Source: a virus. From it: DNA of 24,384 bases. The notes under the pieces were generated by a model, which ran no database searches, was not told where the DNA came from, and was given only the letters and a program-made list of their open reading frames with translations. The stretch covers positions 1-24,384 of the IMG/VR virus record IMGVR_UViG_3300042564_001687, one strand, 5' to 3'. This document shows, piece after piece, positions 9,084 to 15,050 of this stretch. The first letter of the stretch is position 1, and each line of letters opens with the position of its first letter. A program made the translations under genes and the position numbers.

Positions 9084-9416
9084 ACTGTGCAGGCCGCATC
9101 CCTCGCGACGGCTCATAAGCCCGTTATTGTGCGCGCGTTCAGTTTATCTTATGGCGATGGGAATGGATTCTTCGGGTTTATTCTCCGGGTTTGTCCTGCG
9201 GTTGCTTTGTCTCCGGCCTGCTCTTCCCTAGTCCCTGCTAAATCCCGACAAGCGACCAATAGGGAATCACGCTAGGCGCTGTGCCATCCTCTTGGAGTCC
9301 GAGGCGGCGTCTTTTGTACTAGGTTGTTTAGCTTGCTGTACGGATCGTTTGCTCGTGGTCCAGCTTTTCCCTTGGATTGGCAAACCCTTGTATTTCCTAG
9401 GATTGCGGCAGGGCTT

Positions 9417-9446
9417 GAAACTATTTTGAGATTTTGGAAACTATTT
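9417..9446. repeat. Direct repeat GAAACTATTT, 20-bp period
   Basis: GAAACTATTT occurs exactly at 9417-9426 and 9437-9446, two helical turns apart, and is extended by TTG/TTTTG similarity. It is followed by the palindrome TGTCGACA (9446-9453). The spacing suits two dimers of a regulator on one DNA face, about 80 nt before the first early gene. Confidence 0.4.
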
Positions 9447-9500
9447 GTCGACAATGGGATTTTCGGGGTGTAGGTTCTTCTCAGTTGCAAGACGCGACGC

Positions 9501-9518
9501 CACACACACACACACACA
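9501..9518. repeat. (CA)9 dinucleotide repeat before the first early gene
   Basis: Nine CA units end 5 nt before ATG 9524 (followed by AAACG). Similar CA/AC runs begin right after the start codons at 10917 and 14892. In a genome with A/C-rich, SD-less leaders this may keep the ribosome site unstructured; slippage could also change leader length. Confidence 0.7.
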
Positions 9519-9523
9519 AAACG

Positions 9524-9799
9524 ATGAAAACAGAAAATGAAACAATCGCGGGAATTGAATTCCGCCCCGCTGAAATCCGCGCTGCAATTGACTCCGGGCG
9601 GGAATGGCTTGCCAAGGGCCGGAAGCTCTACTTTGTCAGTCATTCAGAAAACGCGGGATTCTCCGCCCGTCCCGTTTATAAGGAGCGGGGCAGCTTGCCG
9701 CTGGTGGAGAGGGGAAGATTCCTTCTCATGACGGCGCTGGAAGCAAACTCTCTTATTGGCTTCGAGCTTTGCCTTGCATTGGAAGGGGGGGCAAAGTGA
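9524..9799 (+). CDS. Hypothetical early protein, 91 aa
   Basis: First gene of the early operon. I do not recognise the family. The protein (MKTENETIAGIEFRPAEIRA...) is soluble and amphipathic with no clear motif. The start at 9524 is preferred over an in-frame ATG at 9434 because it has the A-rich ACAAAACG leader seen before many genes here and sits right after an 18-nt CA repeat. The GGAAGGGGGGG at its 3' end forms the Shine-Dalgarno for the next gene, whose GTG overlaps this stop. Confidence 0.7.
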   Translation: MKTENETIAGIEFRPAEIRAAIDSGREWLAKGRKLYFVSHSENAGFSARPVYKERGSLPLVERGRFLLMTALEANSLIGFELCLALEGGAK

Positions 9800-9942
9800 T
9801 TTCCTCCCTTTTCATCGTCGCCGCTGTGGCATTCGTCGCCATGCTGGCAATCTTCGGACCGCGCAAAGCTCCGGGAATCGTCCTGAGCATTGCCGCCGTT
9901 CTTTCCGCCGCTTGGGTTGTCTCTGCAATTCTTACGGCTTGA
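9796..9942 (+). CDS. Small two-helix membrane protein, 48 aa
   Basis: A GTG at 9796 overlaps the previous stop (GTGA) and follows a very G-rich Shine-Dalgarno (GGAAGGGGGG) by a few nt, one of the strongest in the window. The product has two hydrophobic segments (about residues 2-20 and 27-46) joined by a short basic turn (GPRKAPG). An inner-membrane location is likely. The function is unknown; early two-helix proteins can be superinfection-exclusion, anti-defence or holin-like proteins, but nothing here decides. Confidence 0.6.
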   Translation: MISSLFIVAAVAFVAMLAIFGPRKAPGIVLSIAAVLSAAWVVSAILTA

Positions 9943-9967
9943 AACAATTAGAATTTTATTCTAGACT
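9939..9967 (+). promoter_or_regulatory. Possible internal early promoter
   Basis: TTGAAA (9939-9944), a 17-nt spacer, then TAGACT (9962-9967): 5/6 and 4/6 matches. It overlaps the 3' end of the 48-aa gene and lies about 80 nt before the next gene, in one of the few early-operon gaps. Two small hairpins follow (TAGAAT/ATTCTA and a GACT-CCG/CGG-AGTC stem at 9964-9988). Confidence 0.35.
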
Positions 9968-10048
9968 ACCGGCAATTAATCGGCAGTCTCTCCACATAAC
10001 GAAGCGCGGCCAGCGATGCATGGCACAAATTAAAACAAATCAACTACG

Positions 10049-10393
10049 ATGAAAACGATCAATTCCGAAATCACCGCCCGCATTCAAGCCACAAGCCCGC
10101 GCTCAGCATGGAGCCGAGGCGTGAAGCTTTATGCTTCAGAGCTACTTGATAGCCTTGAATCGGATTACACACCTGCCGCCTTGCTTGATGGCGCTGAAAA
10201 CTGGCGGGCCTTTTCATATGGCGGCAGCGCTCTTATTTATGACGCCGATATTGCCGAGCGGCTTTGCCGCCCTTCTGAGCTTAAGCGCAAGAAAGGCGGG
10301 GACCTTCCACCGAATGCGTGCGAAACGTGGCTTGATTGCCAAACGCGCGCCCTAAACCAAGCTGCCCGCCTTGTCGCCAAGCTTTCCCGCTAA
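10049..10393 (+). CDS. Conserved phage hypothetical protein, 114 aa
   Basis: The motifs WRAFSYGGSALIYDADIAER and the C-terminal CETWLDCQTRALNQAARLV match a small protein I recall from many gut phages and mobile elements, always without a known function. It is predicted soluble and mostly helical, and the family length (about 110 aa) fits. The start follows the A-rich leader CAACTACG. There is no operon overlap on either side. Confidence 0.7.
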   Translation: MKTINSEITARIQATSPRSAWSRGVKLYASELLDSLESDYTPAALLDGAENWRAFSYGGSALIYDADIAERLCRPSELKRKKGGDLPPNACETWLDCQTRALNQAARLVAKLSR

Positions 10394-10411
10394 CCTCAAA
10401 AAAACGAAATC

Positions 10412-10612
10412 ATGACAACTCAAAAACAAGTCCGCGCCTCATTCTGGAAATCATTCCCGCACTTTGAAGAGCAAGCAAGGGAGGCTGGTATTTTAAGCAA
10501 GGGACAGAATCACCATTGCGCAACTGTCCGCTGCTCATTCGTGGATTTTGTGGATTCACTGCAAAAGTCCGGCGAAATATCCGAAAAGCTCGCCAATCGC
10601 GTTACGCTCTAA
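10412..10612 (+). CDS. Conserved phage hypothetical protein, 66 aa
   Basis: A small helical protein: KQVRASFWKSFPHFEEQ at the N-terminus and FVDFVDSLQKSGEISEKLA at the C-terminus form a pattern I recall in other phages next to the preceding gene family. The function is unknown. The start follows AAAAAAACGAAATC and there is no Shine-Dalgarno. Confidence 0.65.
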   Translation: MTTQKQVRASFWKSFPHFEEQAREAGILSKGQNHHCATVRCSFVDFVDSLQKSGEISEKLANRVTL

Positions 10613-10661
10613 ATTCAATCCGGCGAGGTCCGACCCTTCGCCAGTCCCAACAATCAAAACG

Positions 10662-10844
10662 ATGACACTTCAAGAACAATTCAAAAGCGGAATGAAAAGC
10701 GGGGAGTTTCCGCATGCAGAAAACACCCTGAAAGCGATTCGGGCGGTTGCTAGAATTGACACAGAGCCGCACGTCCGGGCTTACTGGTCGGGGTATCTAT
10801 GCAAGCTCACATTCCGCCAGATCGACGACGCTTGCTCGCCATAA
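10662..10844 (+). CDS. Hypothetical early protein, 60 aa
   Basis: Starts MTLQEQFKSGMKSGEF after the leader CAATCAAAACG; an in-frame ATG at 10548 would overlap the previous gene and is rejected. The product is amphipathic with one Cys pair (C46, C58) and no recognised domain. Confidence 0.6.
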   Translation: MTLQEQFKSGMKSGEFPHAENTLKAIRAVARIDTEPHVRAYWSGYLCKLTFRQIDDACSP

Positions 10845-10852
10845 ATTCCGAA

Positions 10853-10868
10853 ACGCCTTTCGGGGCGT
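10853..10868 (+). terminator. Small UUCG-loop hairpin between early genes
   Basis: ACGCCT pairs with GGGCGT around TTCG (last pair T-G). There is no T-run after it, so it is more likely an RNA-stability or attenuation element than a full terminator. It sits in the 72-nt gap before the next gene. Confidence 0.25.
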
Positions 10869-10916
10869 CTGGCGGTGAATCCGTCACTGACGAGGAAAAC
10901 CGAACAAAACGAAACA

Positions 10917-11264
10917 ATGACACACACACACACGCCGGGACCATGGACAAAATCAGGATGCACGGTTTATGCCGGGCAAATGGCGATCTCCGCCACTTAC
11001 TGCGAAGGAAACCGCTTTCTTCACGGAGTCGATCATGACCAAACCGTGCCGGATTCAATAGGAACGCACGGCCAAGGCTGGGATGAAGCGGGGGCAAATG
11101 CTCGTTTGATTTCCGCCGCTCCGGATTTACTGGCAGCGTTGGAGGGATTGCTTCACGGATCGCGGAAGGTTACCAGTCAAGAGGATTGGAACGCGGAACG
11201 GGAAGAGGCCAGCGCGACGGCACGCACCGCAATCGCCAAGGCAACGGGGAAGGTGGTCGCATGA
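10917..11264 (+). CDS. Phage 'NARLI-AAPDLLAAL' family protein, 115 aa
   Basis: Begins MTHTHTPGPWTKSG, has an aromatic/Gly middle and the hallmark ANARLISAAPDLLAALEGLL near residues 75-94. That N- and C-terminal signature is very common in phages of many hosts; no function is known to me. The start chosen (10917) has the A-rich leader AAAACGAAACA and is directly followed by an (AC)7 run that encodes Thr-His repeats. An upstream in-frame ATG (10875) lacks the leader. The stop overlaps the next start (ATGA). Confidence 0.75.
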   Translation: MTHTHTPGPWTKSGCTVYAGQMAISATYCEGNRFLHGVDHDQTVPDSIGTHGQGWDEAGANARLISAAPDLLAALEGLLHGSRKVTSQEDWNAEREEASATARTAIAKATGKVVA

Positions 11265-11419
11265 AAATCGTTTACATCAAAGTCGATGGCGGGAGAATCG
11301 CCAGAAACCCCATGACGGGAAGTTGGTTTGTTTACCTTGGAGATAAACTTGCGGCGGATTTTATTTGTGAAAGCAAACGGGATGCAATCGCAACGGCGAA
11401 AGAAAGGGGGGCAGCATGA
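11261..11419 (+). CDS. Hypothetical early protein, 52 aa
   Basis: The ATG overlaps the previous stop (ATGA) and the stop overlaps the next start (ATGA), so it is embedded in a coupled run. The product (MKIVYIKVDGGRIARNPMTG...) is a short strand-rich basic protein, perhaps one small beta domain plus a C-terminal helix (SKRDAIATAKERG). Not recognised. Confidence 0.65.
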   Translation: MKIVYIKVDGGRIARNPMTGSWFVYLGDKLAADFICESKRDAIATAKERGAA

Positions 11420-11676
11420 AATCGGATCTTTTATATCTCCGGGAGGGCATGTTTACGGCATTTGTGCCGCAAAGCAAAGCGGGGGAGGACGCATGGAGGG
11501 AGCTGGCAAAGCAAACGGAAGGGACGGGAAAGGTTTTGACGGTCCATCTTCCGGCAGTCTTAGCTCAGTTGCGTAAAGCGGGATACACCGTGAAGCAAGC
11601 AAAAAGGAAAAGGCCCGAGGTGATACTTCTTGAAATGGCGGGAATCATGGCAGCACTCGAAAGGATGGACGCATGA
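11416..11676 (+). CDS. Conserved phage hypothetical protein, 86 aa
   Basis: Motifs GMFTAFVPQSKAGEDAWRELA and TVHLPAVLAQLRKAGYTV match a small phage protein I recall from other genomes without function. It is an alpha/beta protein of normal length with a basic segment (KQAKRKRPE) that could contact nucleic acid. It is coupled to its neighbours by ATGA on both sides. Confidence 0.65.
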   Translation: MKSDLLYLREGMFTAFVPQSKAGEDAWRELAKQTEGTGKVLTVHLPAVLAQLRKAGYTVKQAKRKRPEVILLEMAGIMAALERMDA

Positions 11677-12053
11677 AATTTGCCTGCTCACGATGCGGAA
11701 GCCGTAATTGGCCTGACCCTGAAAGTTCCTGCCCGCTATGCAATGACGGGAGGGAAGAACCCGGCGAAGCCCTTGGCGACCCCTTGGAGGCGCGAGAACA
11801 GGCCCTTGAGAGGTTCACCCGCGATGGCTGTTGGTTTACTTCCGCGCAGAGGTGGTTGGTTTGGATCAACAAGCAAACCGACGAAGACCTTCACCCGGCA
11901 GTGATGGCGGAACGGCTCGCATGGCTTCACACTGAGGCTTGCCGGGAGGCTTGGCAGGACTTGGAGCAATCCCCCTCGCATTACGCATGGGCGGAAGCTT
12001 GCGCCCTCGCAGGCTTTGACATGGCGATACATTACAGGAAAGCAAACCAATAG
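11673..12053 (+). CDS. Zinc-ribbon-like small protein, 126 aa
   Basis: The N-terminus has two CxxC knuckles (C5, C8 and C20, C23; ACSRCGSRNWPDPESSCPLC), a likely zinc-ribbon, followed by a helical domain rich in Trp (WFTSAQRWLVWI, AWLHTEACREAW). Zinc ribbons in small phage proteins often bind nucleic acid or a protein partner, but I do not recognise this family. The start overlaps the previous stop (ATGA). Confidence 0.65.
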   Translation: MKFACSRCGSRNWPDPESSCPLCNDGREEPGEALGDPLEAREQALERFTRDGCWFTSAQRWLVWINKQTDEDLHPAVMAERLAWLHTEACREAWQDLEQSPSHYAWAEACALAGFDMAIHYRKANQ

Positions 12054-12065
12054 AAAAAAAACAAA

Positions 12066-12305
12066 ATGAGAAAAACTAAAAGTGAAAGCAGCAACCAATA
12101 CGGGCAGGGGGACGTGAGCCTTTGCGTTCTGCGTGCAAAATGGAAACAGGAAAATGGGGTGCGGAAGAGCATTGAGCCGACTCTTTTCATTTCAGGGGCT
12201 TATGGTGGAATCAGTCGGAAGTTTGCCGCTGGAATCATTCGCCAATTCCGGCGAACCGACACGGGAATCAAAAACCTCGCAAACCCAAGCAATACAGGGA
12301 AATGA
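12066..12305 (+). CDS. Hypothetical basic early protein, 79 aa
   Basis: The ATG follows a nearly pure A/C leader (GAAAAAAAACAAA). The protein is basic (MRKTKSESSNQYGQG; ISRKFAAGIIRQFRRTDTG) and could bind nucleic acid, but no domain is recognised. Its stop overlaps the start of the DnaA-like gene (ATGA), suggesting joint expression. Confidence 0.6.
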   Translation: MRKTKSESSNQYGQGDVSLCVLRAKWKQENGVRKSIEPTLFISGAYGGISRKFAAGIIRQFRRTDTGIKNLANPSNTGK

Positions 12306-12637
12306 TTACCAATTTTGACAGGCTTTTAAACGAAACCGCCGATGTTTTCGGGGTTTCCCCTGAGGACATCCTAGGACCGAAAAGGACAAAATATGCATCC
12401 TTGGCTCGTCACGTTGTCATGGCATGCTGGTCAGATTATCACCCATATCAGGACACGGCGAACCGTTGCAACAGGACTTGTCACAGCACGGTGATCTGGG
12501 CGCGGCAGAGGATCTTGAACGAAGCCGAAATGAACGTTTCATTTGCCAAGATGCTTGCAACTATTTCAAGCCGCTGCCAATACGGAGCCGAACAGGAACC
12601 CGAAAAAAAAGAGAAACAAATTGAAATTTTAGCTTGA
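12302..12637 (+). CDS. Free-standing DnaA domain IV-like DNA-binding protein, 111 aa
   Basis: Residues about 10-70 match the C-terminal DNA-binding domain of DnaA: VFGVSPEDILGPKRTKYASL (the basic loop and first helix), LARHVVMACW, and the signature NRTCHSTVIWARQRI, which corresponds to the DnaA GxRDHSTV helix that reads DnaA boxes. No AAA+ domain is present. Such stand-alone domains could act as repressors, replication accessories or competitors of host DnaA. The helicase loader at 21448 is far downstream in the same operon. The acidic/basic tail (EPEKKEKQIEILA) is not part of the domain. Confidence 0.8.
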   Translation: MITNFDRLLNETADVFGVSPEDILGPKRTKYASLARHVVMACWSDYHPYQDTANRCNRTCHSTVIWARQRILNEAEMNVSFAKMLATISSRCQYGAEQEPEKKEKQIEILA

Positions 12638-12659
12638 ACCCGGCTGAAACCCGGCTAAA
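12638..12659. repeat. Tandem 11-nt repeat ACCCGGCTRAA
   Basis: ACCCGGCTGAA (12638-12648) is followed directly by ACCCGGCTAAA (12649-12659), right after the DnaA-like gene's stop. It could be a binding site or a chance slippage product. Confidence 0.5.
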
Positions 12660-12694
12660 ACGAACACGCATTCAGCACCAAACCAAACAAAAAC

Positions 12695-12889
12695 ATGAAA
12701 ATTACGATTGAACCGACAGAAAACCATGGCCGCAAAATAGAAATGCAAAATCCCAAGGTTGAAATCTGGATTCCGGGAGACGATCACACGCTGCAAGAAG
12801 CTCTTGAGTATCTCGTTGTTCCTGCCTTGAGGGCTTTTGGCTACGGCGTTTCAGAAGGAGAAATCGTCGTGAACAAATACGAAGCGTAA
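12695..12889 (+). CDS. Hypothetical early protein, 64 aa
   Basis: Leader CAAACAAAAAC before ATG. It is a small alpha/beta protein (MKITIEPTENHGRKIEM; LQEALEYLVVPALRAFGYG) of a type often seen near phage recombination genes, but the family is not recognised. No membrane segment. Confidence 0.65.
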   Translation: MKITIEPTENHGRKIEMQNPKVEIWIPGDDHTLQEALEYLVVPALRAFGYGVSEGEIVVNKYEA

Positions 12890-12923
12890 ACCATCAGCAC
12901 AAACAAAACGAAAACAAATAAAT

Positions 12924-13559
12924 ATGCAACTAGAACACAGCACGCCTGAATTGTTCGCCGCCCTTGCAAAAATGCAGGGACAGGTGGAAAACGCAACAAA
13001 AGGGAGCGTCAACCCACACTTCAAGAGCCGATATGCGGACTTAGCGGAGGTTTTAAATACCGTCCGACCGGTGATGGCGGCAAACAGTCTAAGCGTTATT
13101 CAGTCGCCATCATTCGATGGAACCATAGTTAGCGTTACCACTACGATTTGCCACTCAAGCGGGGGGTATGTCAGCGGTGAAATCTCATGCGTCCCGGCAA
13201 AACATGACGGGCAAGGCGTTGGAGCGGCCACAACCTACCTTAGACGCTATGCCCTCGCCGCATTCGCAGGAGTCGCACAGGAGGACGACGACGGGCAATC
13301 GGCTACGACTACGCAGCGGGTCGCTTATCCTAAAATCACGCCGGGCCAAGTGTCCTCGATCAAAAGCGATTTGGAAGAACTGGCGATTGATGAATCCGCG
13401 TTTTTAAAACATTACGGCGTTACGACAATTGCTGAAATCACAACAGACAAGGTTGCGCTCATTGATAGGGCCTTTGCAGCCAAGCGGAAACCGAAAACCA
13501 CGCCCGAAAGCCTAAACGCTACTTTCGAGGCGATAGCTAAAAACATCAAGACGAATTGA
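12924..13559 (+). CDS. erf: ERF-family single-strand annealing recombinase
   Basis: A 211-aa protein with the ERF core: LFAALAKMQGQVENATKGSV, the conserved NPHFKSRYADLAEV (about residues 30-43), the strand pair around SVTTTICHSSGGY, and GAATTYLRRYALAAFAGVA (about 98-116) followed by an acidic EDDD. ERF proteins (P22 Erf type) anneal complementary single strands in phage recombination and genome circularisation. The C-terminal third is variable and linker-like. It fits with the RecE-like exonuclease at 15047 and the SSB at 15847, the usual trio. Leader AAAACAAATAAAT, no Shine-Dalgarno. Confidence 0.9.
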   Translation: MQLEHSTPELFAALAKMQGQVENATKGSVNPHFKSRYADLAEVLNTVRPVMAANSLSVIQSPSFDGTIVSVTTTICHSSGGYVSGEISCVPAKHDGQGVGAATTYLRRYALAAFAGVAQEDDDGQSATTTQRVAYPKITPGQVSSIKSDLEELAIDESAFLKHYGVTTIAEITTDKVALIDRAFAAKRKPKTTPESLNATFEAIAKNIKTN

Positions 13560-13562
13560 ATC

Positions 13563-13772
13563 ATGAAACCATACTTCTACATCTATCGAGTCGGCGGGAG
13601 CCATCCGAAGACCAAACATTTCACCGTTGAATCCGCTATCAGAGAATCCAACCGCCTTGCCGCCCAACACCCCGGAGAGACGTTTGAAATCCTGATCTGC
13701 GTTGCCACCACCCGCTGCACCACGCCCGCCACCTTTTGGATGGATGGCGTCAACCCAGAAAGCCTACCATGA
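13563..13772 (+). CDS. Hypothetical early protein, 69 aa
   Basis: Follows the ERF gene by 3 nt. MKPYFYIYRVGGSHPKTKHF, then a helix (VESAIRESNRLAAQHPGE) and a strand (TFEILICVATTRC), a layout of a small alpha/beta protein seen in many phage operons. No function is known. The stop overlaps the next start. Confidence 0.6.
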   Translation: MKPYFYIYRVGGSHPKTKHFTVESAIRESNRLAAQHPGETFEILICVATTRCTTPATFWMDGVNPESLP

Positions 13773-13921
13773 GAACTTATTACGACCCAGAAGACGACAG
13801 TTTCTGCGACAAGGCCGACCGCCACGAGCGGCTGATGGACCTCGCCGACCAACTCCGCGACGAGGCGAAAGACAGAGAGATCGAGGATGCCGAACCAGAA
13901 CAATTTCGCGGTATCGAGTGA
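13769..13921 (+). CDS. Small acidic protein, 50 aa
   Basis: The start overlaps the previous stop (ATGA), which favours 13769 over an in-frame ATG at 13736. The protein is strongly acidic (YYDPEDDSFCDKADRHERLM; DREIEDAEPEQF) and helical. Very acidic small phage proteins are sometimes DNA mimics that block host nucleases or regulators, but 50 aa with mixed charge is weak evidence. Confidence 0.55.
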   Translation: MRTYYDPEDDSFCDKADRHERLMDLADQLRDEAKDREIEDAEPEQFRGIE

Positions 13922-13932
13922 TGCCGTAAAAA

Positions 13933-14008
13933 TCCTCCCGTGCTCAAGTGAGCGGCGGATTATGACACTTATCTTGTGGGAGTGGGAGTCATAGACGCAG
14001 CGGGAGGA
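13933..14008 (+). ncRNA. Possible structured RNA element (three-way junction)
   Basis: An 8-bp closing stem TCCTCCCG (13933-13940) with CGGGAGGA (14001-14008) encloses two further hairpins: GCTC-aagt-GAGC (13942-13953) and TATGAC (13961-13966) with GTCATA (13988-13993), the latter extendable by ACT/AGT past a bulge. The element fills the 111-nt gap between 13921 and 14033, the longest in the early operon. It is tRNA-sized and followed by ACCA, but it has no T-arm, no conserved T8 and a 4-nt D-loop, so it is not a canonical tRNA. A cis-regulatory RNA or a processed small RNA is possible. Confidence 0.4.
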
Positions 14009-14032
14009 ACCAACTTAACTAAAACAAACGAA

Positions 14033-14131
14033 ATGAAACCGACATTACTAAGCATGGCAATGAAAGGCAAGGACAGGTTTTCACCTTCAGACTATCAAAA
14101 ACTAATAACAGCAATTCTAAAAGCCAAATAA
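14033..14131 (+). CDS. Hypothetical mini-protein, 32 aa
   Basis: MKPTLLSMAMKGKDRFSPSD onward, ending at TAA 14129-14131. It is supported by a good A-rich leader (CTAAAACAAACGAA) and by being followed after 1 nt by the next ATG. It is basic and helical. It could be a leader peptide under the control of the folded element just upstream. Confidence 0.5.
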   Translation: MKPTLLSMAMKGKDRFSPSDYQKLITAILKAK

Positions 14132-14132
14132 T

Positions 14133-14612
14133 ATGTGGGCGAAAGACATGACAGATGGCGGTCCGCTACAGTATGCAAACCACCCAACCATGAAAGACCG
14201 AGACGGTGGACCATTGATGGATATGAATCGAGTCGCTCCATTCATAGCAAAGAAGGCAATCACAGAATCCAAAACCATAAAAAACGAAATGAACACACTA
14301 ATCGAAGACACAAACGAAGCAAAACAAGCACTTGCGTCAGCCGTTGAAGGCATTGGCGAAAATATGGACAAGATCAAGCCAATGAAAAAGGAATTGATCG
14401 AGAATCTGCGGGGGATGCGGATGACGACCACCACCGAAGTGGCCGCGATGCTTAAACCGCTGGAGGATCTGAGAAAGTTCTTCCTTGGTGCTGAGCATGA
14501 CAAGGAAATCACCAGATTGCGGGAATTTGTGGATCTTTGCGAGCGACTGGAAGCGCTCAAGAAAAGCGGGTTCTTGGACACCGTGGCAGACACCATGCTT
14601 AAGCTATCATGA
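14133..14612 (+). CDS. Coiled-coil protein, 159 aa (unknown)
   Basis: After a Gly/Asp-rich N-terminus (MTDGGPLQYANHP) the protein is almost entirely helical, with heptad-like charge patterns from about residue 45 to 130 (ESKTIKNEMNTLIEDTNEAK; EHDKEITRLREFVDLCERLE). No catalytic motif. It sits in the recombination region and could be a scaffold or regulatory partner; nothing more can be said. The stop overlaps the next start (ATGA). Confidence 0.65.
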   Translation: MWAKDMTDGGPLQYANHPTMKDRDGGPLMDMNRVAPFIAKKAITESKTIKNEMNTLIEDTNEAKQALASAVEGIGENMDKIKPMKKELIENLRGMRMTTTTEVAAMLKPLEDLRKFFLGAEHDKEITRLREFVDLCERLEALKKSGFLDTVADTMLKLS

Positions 14613-14851
14613 ACAACATGGAGGAATCGCTTTACCGGGCCGGAGCACACATCGTTTTTAAGACCGCGCAACCCAAGCCGGAGCCAGAAACGCCAACCAG
14701 ACGGATGAAGGTCCCCGTTCCAGTGTGGCGCAAGCGCAAGATGGAGCGCAAGGCGAATCAAAGGATCATTGGTAGCATTGCTCTTGACCCCGTGAACCGC
14801 CAAGCGGCTATTGTAACGTCAAAAGCCCCACTAGAGTGTCGCCTCCAATAA
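14609..14851 (+). CDS. Hypothetical basic protein, 80 aa
   Basis: ATGA overlap with the previous gene. It is rich in Pro and basic residues (KPEPETPTRRMKVPVPVWRK, then RKMERKANQR), mostly disordered, and may contact nucleic acid. A second ATG 9 nt downstream (14618) is a possible alternative start. Not recognised. Confidence 0.55.
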   Translation: MNNMEESLYRAGAHIVFKTAQPKPEPETPTRRMKVPVPVWRKRKMERKANQRIIGSIALDPVNRQAAIVTSKAPLECRLQ

Positions 14852-14891
14852 TTCTTTTGAACACATTATCAAACTACAAAAAACAAACAAA

Positions 14892-15050
14892 ATGAGAGTT
14901 ACACACACACCGTTTAAAACGAAAACCCGCGCCATTGGAAGCGACTTAGAAATGACGCTGGCATTGCTTGGCGCATTAAATAACCCGAAACAAAGCAAAC
15001 TCAGTAAACTAGGCAAGATCGCCACAACCATCACAAAGCTATTCAAATGA
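14892..15050 (+). CDS. Hypothetical small basic protein, 52 aa
   Basis: MRVTHTPFKTKTRAIGSDLE...; ends with the stop overlapping the exonuclease start (ATGA), so it is likely co-translated with it. Leader AAAAAACAAACAAA. The first codons include an (AC)5 run. Basic, helical C-terminus (KLGKIATTITKLFK). Unknown function. Confidence 0.6.
   Translation: MRVTHTPFKTKTRAIGSDLEMTLALLGALNNPKQSKLSKLGKIATTITKLFK

Larger units (their letters stand above)
8420..9523. other. Gene-poor divergent control region, 1.1 kb
   Basis: No convincing gene lies here. It separates the leftward late unit from the rightward early operon and holds a consensus sigma-70 promoter (8875-8904), a weaker leftward promoter candidate (8466-8493), a C10 tract (8577-8586), and several short repeats (8626-8664, 8796-8813, 8955-9083, 9417-9446). 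It ends in a CA repeat next to the first early gene. The promoter would give a leader of about 610 nt before 9524. An origin or a regulatory RNA could sit here; I see no DnaA-box cluster and no tRNA. Confidence 0.6.

Noticed and set aside
9100-9125. Met-tRNA-like CTCATAA anticodon loop
   Set aside because: Only three base pairs flank it and no T-arm or acceptor stem can be built around it.
9087-9275. 62-aa plus-strand frame in the early leader
   Set aside because: No A-rich leader, no Shine-Dalgarno, no coupling and no motif; the region looks non-coding.
9272-9643. 123-aa minus-strand open frame across the first early gene
   Set aside because: It covers the CA repeat (giving Cys-Val repeats) and the antisense of a gene with a good start; no motif.
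10884-10917. Hammerhead-ribozyme-like core (CTGACGA ... GAA)
   Set aside because: The second core element is GAAC rather than GAAA, stem II would be only 2 bp, and no consistent stems I and III were found.
13933-14012. tRNA-like element ending in CCA
   Set aside because: A 7-bp acceptor-like stem and following ACCA exist, but there is no T-stem/loop, no conserved T8, the D-loop is 4 nt and no anticodon arm of 5 bp is present. Kept only as a structured RNA candidate.
14117-14803. 228-aa open frame antisense to the coiled-coil gene
   Set aside because: It is antisense to two coupled genes with good starts; Ser/Ile/Phe-rich content is typical of a mirrored frame of a Glu/Lys-rich coding region.
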